Of a stretch of DNA of 64,000 nt, positions 30,354 to 40,646 are shown piece after piece. The notes under the pieces are model-generated. The model had not been told where the DNA came from. It saw nothing but the letters and a program-made list of their open reading frames with translations, and ran no database searches. The stretch comes from Aurantiochytrium sp. KH105 (lineage: Eukaryota > Sar > Bigyra > Thraustochytrida > Thraustochytriidae): the NCBI GenBank assembly GCA_003116975.1, contig BGKB01000047.1, positions 186,001 to 250,000 of the forward strand. Direction: 5' to 3'. The position numbers and the translations under genes were made by a program. The stretch's first letter is position 1; each line of letters starts with the position of its first letter.

Positions 30354-33300
30354 CTAAAGCCTGCTGGCACGCAGCTGAAGCTCAAGAATAAGCGCCTCGA
30401 GCTCGTGCTCTTTTTGGTAGTTGCGTTGAGGGATCTCCGCGCGCACCGAACCCGTGCTCGTTGCAGAAGAACCCCCTTCGTGCGACCCGTGCCATGAAAG
30501 AGCTTCGAGGTGGTCAAACAGCTTCTTCTGCAGTTCAACGTGAAATTGCTCCTTCTCTTTGCCGCCATAGTTCCACCCACTCTCCACCGCGAGGAACTTC
30601 TTGCTCTTCAGCAATTCAATGTCTTCGTCGATGGATTCGATGCCTAATGCATCATGCACATCGCGGTAGCATCCAGGTTCCAACACGATCACGACCACCT
30701 CCGCCATACTCATCGACGAAACGCTGCTGAGCTTCCGTTTAAGGATCGGGACAACGTGGGACTCAAACTTTCCAAGAACGTATAGCTCAGGAACTTTTCG
30801 CGGCTTCTCAGGCGCCCTCATTTTGAAGCCTGCGAGCTTGGCCAGTTCGCGAAGCATGGCTTCTTCTTCAAAGTGACGGCGACGATAAGGGATGATGTAG
30901 CACTTTTCCAGCGCCTCTTGAGCTGTCTCATAATACTTCTTGTAATTGTTCGCTGAATCGTGGACAGAAATGTCGTCATCACCGTCTGCGGCGCTCGCGC
31001 TGAGATCGAAAAGTGAGCTCGAGAGATCTTCTTCCAGCTTCCTTCGCTCGAGCCTGCGCTTGAACTCTTTCGCTTTCTTCCTCGCCTTCCTTGCTTCCTT
31101 CTTGCAGCTTTTCGCAAACTCCTCTTCATCTGTCTCGTTGGCAAGATCTTGCAGCATAGTCGCTCTGTCCATCTCTGCCTTCGCTTGCACTTTAAGACTC
31201 TTCTCGTCCTCCTTCTCTAGGGTGTCTGGGGTCCATGGCTCGTCTTCGATTGCTCGCCAGGGACTAAAGCGCTCGTCCTCCTCTGCAAGAAAGAAGATGT
31301 GCTTCCACAGATCGCTCTCCATGCTTCTGAAGTAGTCCACAGCAAACTTGAGCTCGGCGAGACAAAAGGGCCGAAACAGGACGTCCGTCGTCAGAACCAT
31401 CACAAAGCACTGCGACGACATGACGCCACGCTGCATCGCTCCCATCGTGATGTCGAGAGCGCGCATATCGACCCACGCCGTCATTTGGTTCCGCTCGAGA
31501 CCAGCGTCCAGATCCTTGACAATACCAGCCGCCTGCTGCTGCATGTGCGACAGGAAAAAGTGGTACCTGGGCAGCTCGAGCAGATCATTCATGAGGGAAG
31601 GATTGTGATACCATTTGTCGTCCTCTTGTCTGTTCCGTTGCGACAGTCTGAGTGTTGTTCGTATGGGATCGAAGCGCGGGCCAAGGCCTTTCATACTTCT
31701 GTGAAGGCTCACAAGTCTGTCCTTCATCGGTCTCGCCATCTTGGTTCTCAGAGACCGTTGCCTTGACAAGCGCGTACGCTTTGACTTTGACCCAGATATG
31801 CGTCCAAACGCGCGACTTGTTCTGCGTTCAGACGCGCGCCTGCTTCCTGACTTGTGCTTCTTCCTGGACTCTCGCTGCCTCGGGTCATCTGCAAGCGAAG
31901 CTCGCCGACTTGGGTCCTCTGCAGCTTCGCTTAAAGAATCGAGCTCAGACTTCAGGATCTTGTCAAAGAATGGATGCCCCAGGATCTCATTAAGCCCGAG
32001 TCGCTCCGTGGCTTCTCCACGGAGACAGACACGCACTAAATCACGGGCCGCCTCGATCTCGCTCTCATCGCCGCTCAGCCCATTCTCTGCTCCACGAGCT
32101 GGTCTGCTCCCACGCCGAGCACGTCCGTTCACGCCTTTTCGCTGCTTGATGCGCTTGATGCGCTCTTCGTCGAGTCCAAGCCAGTTCATGAGCTCATACT
32201 TGTCGCGACTGTGTACCAGATTGTCATCCGACTCGTCAACCATGAAGAGCTTGGTGCCCGAAAGCAACTGATACAGCAGGACGCCAAAGCCCCATACATC
32301 CTGAGATGTGTCTCCTTTTGGCGCCTCATCACCGTCAAACATGAAGCGGGCTACCTCTGGAGATATATAGCCAGTACTTGCTTTCTCGCTGACCTCGGAG
32401 CCGATCACCACAGAGGCATCGAGGTCGATCAGCTCCCACTTCTCTTCGCGATCGAGCCCTTCACCCGTCGGCGAGTTACGCCAGGCCGTGGACACCATCA
32501 GCCTTCCTTTCATGCTGTCCTCCACAAAGGTGTTTGCGCTCGATTCACTTGTGCGCACCGCATTGCGCGGCTTGATATCGCCGTGGATGCGACCGCTGGT
32601 GTGCAGGCTTTGTAAGGCTGATGCAATCTGGTACGAGATCTCGCGAATCTTGTCAAGATTGCGACCTGCAAATCGTTCGGTGTTGATCGCCTCGAAGAGA
32701 GACCGAGTACCACGAGGCATGACCAGACATAATTCCTTATCCAAGTGCTTGCGGTCCTTTTTTTTCTCGCGATTCAACAACTTTAGGCAGCCTTGGATTT
32801 GGTTGCCATCTTTTGGCTTTCGCGCTTCGATTTCGCGATCGTATTGTTTTCTTTCGCGCATGATCTTGATTGCCACAGGCTTGTTGTTGTTGCGTATATC
32901 TGTGGCAAAGTGCACGGCGCAGGTCTTGGACTCGTGCACGGGTGGCCCCTCGGCGATCTCGTAGCGGCCGAGGTAAGTGCCGTAGGTCTTGGCCCAGGCT
33001 TTCGTTCTTTTGTTTGCAAGTGCGAGCGAGCGAGCGGAGCGGCCACTGTTGTCCTCTGCTGCCATCAAGCGCAAACCGTCTTGAAGAGGTAGCTTCTCAG
33101 TGATATATTCCTTCAAGAAGGCATTTGGGAGTGCAAATTCCGTGCCACCAGGGCGGCAATCTAGCAGTGCATGAATGATCGGGACGGCGTCATCATCCTC
33201 TTTTTGCTCGTCGTGCTGAAGCCAAAATTTATAGTCGTCGAGAGGTAGTGCTACGTCCGGATCATGAGTAATCAGCATCGACAAAAAGATCACGAAGACG

Positions 33301-36300
33301 TGAGCATTTTTGCTTGCAAGCTTGTGTGCAGCTGACGTCCATCTCAAACCTAGCTCATCGACAAGGTACTCGCGAATCTCTTGTACGCGCTCCGATTGAG
33401 TCAAAGGCTCCCAGATTGCCTTGCCATCCTCCTCTTCGCCAACCTTTCTGGACCAGAGGTCCTTGAAAGTAAGGGGCTCTGGTATATCTGGCATGCCACT
33501 TTGGAGATGGTTATAAGCGATTAGGAGTTTCTGTCAGCGAATTGATAGAAACAAGCAAGAGTGCGAGAGGAGACTTACGACAATGATGTCAGTGTGAAGT
33601 TCTTGTCCAGCAGACGGGCCAGATGCTCATAGCCTGCGGTGCCGATCTCGTTATCTTCGATGCTGCGCATGTCGAATAATTGCGCAGCAGATGAATCCCA
33701 AAATTAGAAGAGGTGATTTTGAAGAGGCGCGATATTTCGTTGCGTCAGTTTTGCTCATCAATCCAGACAAATAGAAATCATCTCAATCTAATGAGTGTAC
33801 ACATCTGCTTTCGATTTAGTCGAGAGATTTTCTGCTGAAGCATGAACTTACTTGAGCGATGTCAGCGTACTATTGGCCGCCAAGCTATTAGCCAGTGACT
33901 TGGCGCCCTCGACGCCGATTTTGTTCTCTTGGAGACTGCGCGTTCCATGGCCGCATCATCAAATAAAATTAGAAGAGTAATGGTGTGTAAGTTATGTCCG
34001 TCCATGAAGTCGAGGCAAGTCAGATCACTACTGCTGCTCTTCTTTCACGCCTGCATGCATCTGCAATCAGAGCGGTCATGCGCACCCAGCTCCTCCCCAC
34101 CTCCCAATCTCATAAGAATCGGACCATGAACTTACTCCAGCGTCGTCAGCGTGCTGCTGGCCGCCAGTCCCTCAGCCAGCGCCTTGGCACCCTCATCGCC
34201 GATCTGGTTGTCTTCAAGACTGCGCGTGCCGTGACAGCAACAAACAAAGCACACAAACGCGTAATCATGCACAAGAAACCGGCCGTTTGTCAGTTTTGCC
34301 CGTCAGTATTGTCAAGCCAAGTCGAAGCCTTGTTGCCACCAGTATTTAGGTATACAATCGCGTTGTCACACAGTGCGCTCATGCGCCTGCCCGATGATCG
34401 TGAACTTACTCCAGCGTCGTCAGCGTGCTGCTGGCCGCCAGTCTCTCAGCCAGCGCCTTGGCACCCTCATCGCCGATCTGGTTGTGTTGAAGCCTGCGCG
34501 TGCCGTGACAGCAACAAACAAAGCACACAAACGCGTAATCATGCACAGAAAAACGACCGTTTGTCAGTTTTGCCCGTCGGTATTGTCAAGCCAAGTCGAA
34601 GCCTTGCTGCCACCAGTAGTGAGGTATACAATCGCATTTGCACGTAGTGTGAATATAGGCCTCACCGATGATCTTAAACTTACTTCAGCGTCGTCAGCGT
34701 GCTGCTGGCCGCCAGTCCCCCAGCCAGCGCCTTGGCACCCTCAACGCCGATCTGGTTGTGTTGAAGACTGCGCGTGCCGTGACAGCAACAAACAAAGCAC
34801 ACAAACGTGTAATCATGCACAAAAAAAAGACCGTTTGTCAGTTTTGCCCGTCTGTGTTGTCAAGCCAAGTCGAAGCCTTGCTGCCACCAATATTTAGGTA
34901 CACAATCGCGCTGTCACGCAATGCGCTCATGCGCCTGCCCGATGATCGTGAACTTACTTCAGCGTCGTCAGCGTGCTGCTGGCCGTCAGTCTCTCAGCCA
35001 GCGCCTTGGCGCCCTCATCGCCGATCTGGTTGTGTTGAAGACTGCGCGTGCCGTAGCAGCAACAAACAAAGCACACAAACGTGTAATCATGCACAAAAAA
35101 AAGACCGTTTGTCAGTTTTGCCCGTCTGTGTTGTCAAGCCAAGTCGAAGCCTTGCTGCCACCAATATTTAGGTACACAATCGCGCTGTCACGCAATGCGC
35201 TCATGCGCCTGCCCGATGATCGTGAACTTACTTCAGCGTCGTCAGCGTGCTGCTGGCCGCCAGTCCCTCAGCCAGCGCCTTGGCACCCTCATCGCGGATC
35301 TGGTTGTATTGAAGACTGCGCGTGCCGTAGCAGCAACAAACAAAGCACACAAACGCGTGATCATGCACAGAAAAACGACCGTTTGTCAGTTTTGCCCGTC
35401 TGTGTTGTCAAGCCAAGTCGAAGCCTTGCTGCCACCAGTATTTAGGTATACAATCGCGCTGTCACACAGTGCGCTCATGCGCCTGTCCGATGATCTTGAA
35501 CTCACTTCAGCGTCGTCAGCGTGCTGCTGGCCGCCAGTCTCTCAGCCAGCGCCTTGGCACCCCCATCGCCGATCTGGTTGTATTTAAGACTGCGCGTGCC
35601 GTCGCAGCAACAAACAAAGCACACAAACGCGTGATCATGCACAAAAAAACGACCGTTTGTCAGTTTTGCCCGTCTGTGTTGTCAAGCCAAGTCGAAGCCT
35701 TGCTGCCACCAGTATTTAGGTACACAATCGCGCTGTCACGCAATGCGCTCATGCGCCTGCCCGATGATCTTGAACTTACGTCAGCGTCGTCAGCGTGCTG
35801 CTGGCCGCCAGTCCCTCAGCCAGCGCCTTGGCACCCTCATCGCGGATCTGGTTGTATTGAAGACTGCGCGTGCCGTAGCAGCAACAAACAAAGCACACAA
35901 ACGCGTGATCATGCACAGAAAAACGACCGTTTGTCAGTTTTGCCCGTCTGTGTTGTCAAGCCAAGTCGAAGCCTTGCTGCCACCAGTATTTAGGTATACA
36001 ATCGCGCTGTCACACAGTGCGCTCATGCGCCTGTCCGATGATCTTGAACTCACTTCAGCGTCGTCAGCGTGCTGCTGGCCGCCAGTCTCTCAGCCAGCGC
36101 CTTGGCACCCCCATCGCCGATCTGGTTGTATTTAAGACTGCGCGTGCCGTCGCAGCAACAAACAAAGCACACAAACGCGTGATCATGCACAAAAAAACGA
36201 CCGTTTGTCAGTTTTGCCCGTCTGTGTTGTCAAGCCAAGTCGAAGCCTTGCTGCCACCAGTATTGAGGTATACAATCGCGCCACAGTGCGCTCATGCGCC

Positions 36301-38668
36301 TGCCCGATGATCTTGAACTTACTTCAGCGTCGTCAGCGTGCTGCTGGCCGCCAGTCCCTCAGCCAGCGCCTTGGCACCCTCATCGCCGATCTGGTTGTTC
36401 CAAAGCCTGCGCGTGCCGTGACAGCAACAAACAAAGTACACAAACGCGTAATCATGCACAGAAAAACGACCGTTTGTCAGTTTTGCCCGTCGGTATTGTC
36501 AAGCCAAGTCGAAGCCTTGCTGCCACCAGTAGTGAGGTATACATTCATGCGCCTGCCCGATGATCTTGAACTTACTTCAGCGTCGTCAGCGTGCTGCTGG
36601 CCTCCAGTCCCTCAGCCAGCGCCTTGGCACCCTCAACGCCGATCTGGTTGCCATAGAGACTGCGCGTGCCGTCGCAGCAACAAACAAAGCACACAAACGC
36701 GTGATCATGCACAGAAAAACGACCGTTTGTCAGTTTTGCCCGTCAGTATTGTCAAGCCAAGTCGAAGCCTTGCTGCCACCAGTATTTAGGTATACAATCG
36801 CGCTGTCACACAGTGCGCTCATGCGCCTGCCCGATGATCGTGAACTTACTCCAGGGTCGTCAGCGTGCTGCTGGCCGCCAGTCTCTCAGCCAGCGCCTTG
36901 GCACCCTCATCGCGGATCCGGTTGCCACGGAGACTGCGCGTGTCGTGACAGCAACAAACAAAGCACACAAACGCGTGATCATGCACAAAAAAACGACCGT
37001 GGTCAGTTTTGCCCGTCTGTGTTGTCAAGCCAAGTCGAAGCCTTGCTGCCACCAGTATTGAGGTATACAATCGCGCTGTCGCACAGTGCGCTCATGCGCC
37101 TGCCCAATGATCTTGAACTTACATCAGCGTCGTCAGCGTGCTGCTGGCCGCCAGTCCCTCAGCCAGCGCCTTGGCACCCTCTGTGCCGATCTGGTTGTTC
37201 CAAAGCCTGCGCGTGCCGTAGCAGCAACAAACAAAGCACACAAACGCGCGTAATCATGCACAAGAAAACGACCGTTTGTCAGTTTTGCCCGTCTGTGTTG
37301 TCAAGCCAAGTCGAAGCCTTGCTGCCACCAGTATTTAGGTATACAATCGCGCTGTCGCACAATGCGCTCATGCGCCTGCTCGATGATCGTGAACTTACTC
37401 CAGCGTCGTCAGCGTGCTGCTGGCCGCCAGCATTTTCCCGACTACTTCGGCACCCTTGCCATCAATGCTGTTCCCGCCAAGGCTGTGAAATTGAAAGAGA
37501 AGAACGTCGTCAGTCCTGATCTAGCAATCCCTTCAATTTGCTTATGATCTCTGAGAAAGTTGAACATATCCTTCAGATCTACTTCTGTACTCACTTGAGC
37601 GTTGTCAGCGTGCTGTTCTTGGAAACAGCCCTTGTAATAGCTTCCAGCCCATCGAAGCCGAACTCATTGTTAAAAAGGCTGCATTACGACCCAGCTTTAC
37701 GTTAGCTTCTAATTCCGATGCGACGAAGGAAAGCATGCACAGAAGCGGTTTATCGGGACCTGTGACACTTACTTGAGCGAGGTGATCGTGGTGTTGTTTG
37801 CAAGAACTTGTGCAAGTTCTTTCACGGACGTGTCCTCGATGGAATTTCGCGAAAGGCTGTTTATTCAAGTCAGTATTCCTTGTCTACTCGATCCGGCGTC
37901 CACATTCGCGCAAACTTACTTGAGCGACGTGAGCGTCGCATTCGTGGCGACTGCCTTGGCCAGCGCTATCGCGCCTGCATCATAAATGTCGTTGCTCTCC
38001 AAGCTAAGAAGTGTAAATAGAAAATTGAGGAAACGAAAGGTTAGGTGACTGCGGCTGGCGGATTCTGTCCAAACGAATATCTCTAGGATATGAACGCGAG
38101 AGCATTTTCGTGGTGAAGCGCACTTACTTTAGATTCTCCAGCGTGCTACTTTGAGCAACCGCTTCGGCCAATACTTTAGCGCCTGCATCCTCAATCTCAG
38201 CGCCTTTGAGGCTTTGTAAATGAAGTACAGGGGTTCAGATCCTGGTTAGCTACAAGATCATCCCATCAAAGCTACTTAGCTCATAACGTACTCAATCAAC
38301 TTCGCACCTCGAGCGATTTCACGAAGTGCTCGCTGCAGTTTCGCCCGCGCTGTTACACTCAGATCCTTCAGCTCATCTTCGACGCCATCTTCAACATCCT
38401 CCTCTTCACGACCTTTGTCGTCACCTTCATGACCATCATTGTTATCGCCGCCATCGTAGTCATCAAGGTCGGCGACACTGCCTTCGTCGTCGTCGTCGTC
38501 GTTTACGAAGTCGTCTTCGCCCTTAAAACCTGACTCGTCATCGTGGAGCGCCTCCTCCTCGACCAAATCATTTTCCTCTACCAAAGCCTCTTCCTCTTGC
38601 GCCTCCGAGGCGTTGCGTCCAGGCCTCGTGACCCTCCTCATGCGCTCGGCCATCCTCTTCATCTTCAT
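30354..38668 (-). CDS. LRR-kinase-TIR receptor-like protein, 21 exons
   Basis: Predicted product of 1705 residues. Exon 1 (38668-38292) encodes a Lys/Arg start then an acidic Asp/Glu region. Nineteen 84-nt exons follow, each one leucine-rich repeat of 28 residues, with low-coordinate ends at 38128, 37920, 37773, 37596, 37399, 37123, 36850, 36576, 36323, 36054, 35780, 35506, 35232, 34958, 34684, 34410, 34136, 33852 and 33579. The last exon (33498-30354) starts in frame (SGMPDIPEP) and holds an unrecognised region of about 170 residues, a kinase (VAIK Lys869, RIHGDIKPRN Asp965, LIDLD Asp1016 in the DFG place, SPE, DVWGFGVLL), a basic linker, a TIR-like domain (FFLSHMQQQA near 1305, then RPFCLAELKFA with Glu1373) and a further C-terminal module. 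All 20 introns are GT-AG and phase 2. LRRs match the ribonuclease-inhibitor/NLR type. Role inferred: intracellular recognition coupled to signalling. No NB-ARC/NACHT, signal peptide or membrane helix seen. Further 5' exons cannot be excluded. Confidence 0.75.
33579..38211 (-). repeat. Array of 19 single-LRR exons
   Basis: Each exon is exactly 84 nt (one base, 27 codons, two bases) and encodes one LRR of the form L-x-x-N-x-I-x-x-x-G-A-K-x-L-A ending S-T-L-T-x-L. Acceptors end in CAG, TAG or AAG, donors are gtaagt, gtgagt or gtacgt. Because exon length is divisible by three and all introns have the same phase, any exon can be lost, gained or skipped without changing frame. The outer repeats (5' five and 3' two) are diverged; the central ones are near-identical. 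Confidence 0.85.
34120..37482. repeat. Homogenised tandem array of LRR exon plus intron, unit about 274 bp
   Basis: Thirteen exons (low ends 34136 to 37399) lie 274 bp apart in most steps (others 276, 273, 269 and 253 bp). Each unit holds one 84-nt LRR exon and an intron of about 190 nt. The introns are as conserved as the exons, pointing to recent duplication or gene conversion. The two-unit blocks beginning about 35206 and 35754 are nearly identical to each other, a second-order duplication of 548 bp. Confidence 0.9.
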
Positions 38669-39744
38669 TCTCCTCACGCAGACAGCCTCCCCTTTCGCCT
38701 TCCTTCCTTCGTCAGTCGTCAGTCGTCGGCACGTGCCGCGTCTCTTCGTCGGCACGCCGACCTCGCTCGCGCGCCGCTTTCTCTTCTCTTCTCTTCTCTC
38801 CTCCGTCCTCCGGCCTGCGCCGAGCTCGCCGCTCGCCCGCCCGCCCGCCCGCTCCGTGTCTCGCTCCGTGTCTCGTCTCGCTCCGTGTCTCGCTCGCTCG
38901 CCTGGTCGATCGATCGCGGTCTGCGGCAAGCGAGCGAGCGGAGGCCGGTCCGAAACGACACGTGAGTGAGAAAATCAGTCGTCAACCATTCAATCAAACT
39001 ATCGATCGATCGACCTGGGCCCTGCCGCGCCTCGAGCTTCGCGCCGCGCGCACTCCCCCGCGCAGAAGCAGCCTCTGCTCCTCGCTCGGCTCTCCCTGGT
39101 TCTCGCCGACGCGAACCTCGCGCGCGAGAACCGGACGGCGGTTGCGGCGGCCGCGGCCAGCCCGAGCACGAACTCGCGCGCGAGACTTACTTCATCAAGC
39201 CCGGGTACTACTCACGACAGACACGACGCACGTGCACGGCACGCGCGGCAGTGGTGGACAGAGGGGCGGATAGGGGTGCCCGGCGTCCTCGCCAACGCGC
39301 GGACTGGCCTGGCCTGGCAAGATTCCCACTCCGAGTCGGAGAACCTGCCTGGGCACGACGCGATCACGTGCGCACAGGAATTGCGGGGACGGCGCGAGGT
39401 TTGCGACAGCCGCGAGCGAGCAGCAGCGCAAGGCATTCCGGTTCCTGCTGCCACTGGCTGGTGAAAACGCACTTCGCTCAGACAGACGGCGCTAGATCTA
39501 GACTCGCTGCTACAAGGCGGGAAAGGGGGGGTACTCACTGCCGCTGAGACAAGGCCCGGGAGAAAGCGCAGCCGCCACGCGGAAAAAGCGAGCGAGCGGA
39601 CCCGGTGCCGCGGAGGTAGAAGTCACAAAAGTCGTAGTATACGATGGTTTTCACCAGAGATTGGAACGAAAAGAGGGTTCTGGCATTAGAGATGAAAAGT
39701 TCCGGGCTCACCTTGTCCACTACAAACGCTAATAAAGTGCCGAA
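38669..39744. promoter_or_regulatory. 5' region of the LRR-kinase-TIR gene
   Basis: About 1.1 kb upstream of the receptor's start codon. Contains (cttct)n and (cgctc)n pyrimidine-rich repeats at 38769-38900 and a (cgat)n run near 39000-39012. On the minus strand there are several gtaagt/gtgagt-like donor strings (near 39190, 39210, 39535, 39715), so untranslated or additional 5' exons are possible. No domain could be recognised. Confidence 0.35.
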
Positions 39745-40262
39745 ATTGTGCTGTCCTCCACTAGCCTGCTGGCACGCAGCTGCAGCTCAAGAATAAGCGC
39801 TTTGAGCTCGTGATCTTCCCGATAGTTGCGTCGAGGGATCCCCTCGAGCATTGACTCCATGCCCGCAGCAAAAAAAAAACTCTTCGTACGACCCGTGTCA
39901 AGAAAGAGCTTCGAGGTGGTCAAACAGCTTCTTCTGCAGTTCAGCATGGAATAGCTCCTTCTCTTTGCCGCCATAGTTCCACCCAATCTCCACCGCGAGG
40001 TACTTCTTGCTCTTCAGCAACTCATTGTCTTCGTCGATGGATTCAATGCTCAATGCGTCATCCTCAGAGAGATAGCATCCAGTTAATAGCACGATGACGA
40101 CCACATCCGCCATTTTCATCGACGTCACGCCATTAAATTTTCGTCTTGGGTCGGGACAATGGGAGATTCGGGCACTCCAAAAACGTACAGTTTCGGAATA
40201 TGTCGAGGCTTCTCGGGCATACTCGTCTTGCGAGTCTTGCCATTTCGCGAAGCATACAACTG
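39745..40262 (-). pseudogene. Decayed 3' fragment of a second LRR-kinase-TIR gene
   Basis: This stretch matches the C-terminal end of the receptor just downstream: MADVVVIVLLTGCY, SIESIDEDNELLKSKKYLAV, GWNYGGKEKELFHAELQKKL and LKALILELQLRASRL are near copies of the intact gene. It is broken by at least two frameshifts (one around the segment before VTSMKMADVV) and by a nonsense change where the intact LEALSW codon TGG has become TGA. The kinase, TIR and LRR parts are absent. Same orientation as the intact gene, about 1.1 kb beyond its 5' end, so it is probably the remnant of a tandem duplicate. Confidence 0.85.
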
Positions 40263-40646
40263 TAAAAAGTAAGCCCTGGATGTGCGGTTTGCGAGGCCGT
40301 CCGGTGCAACGCAAGTTTGCGTTCACCATTCGTATCTGGTATTGGGTTTACCTCTCAATGAGAAAGGGGAATACTCACCGAGCACACGTGCTCGTGGAAT
40401 GAACGCGCCAGGATTTCTATTGCAATTTCTTGTTCACTGCCTCGAACGGGACGATGCCGCGCTGCAACACCTGCTCGGGTTAGGCCTAGCTAGTCCAACA
40501 ATCATTACATCACTTTCATGCAGGTGTCTGCGCAACGCATTTTCGGCCAGCGAGTCATCCATCACTCATCAGCCCCTTTTCTGGGCTGTGACAAACCTCT
40601 TTCCGGAGAGCAAGACTACGCTCCTGACTCGCCTCGCGTCGCGACG
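40263..40646. other. Intergenic region, no gene seen
   Basis: Spacer between the pseudogene and RCL1. Nothing beyond short shadow frames; likely RCL1 promoter. Confidence 0.4.

Noticed and set aside
34120-37482. Regular direct repeats suggesting a CRISPR array or satellite.
   Set aside because: Units are about 274 bp with a coding exon in each, repeat and spacer are equally conserved, and the context is eukaryotic.
33994-37547. Series of overlapping plus-strand open frames with repeated translations (MRSCACP, QRRQRAAGRQSLSQR) that could look like a repeat-protein gene.
   Set aside because: They are the antisense of the LRR exons and introns. The minus strand gives clean LRR consensus with splice sites at every border, and the plus-strand frames run through introns.
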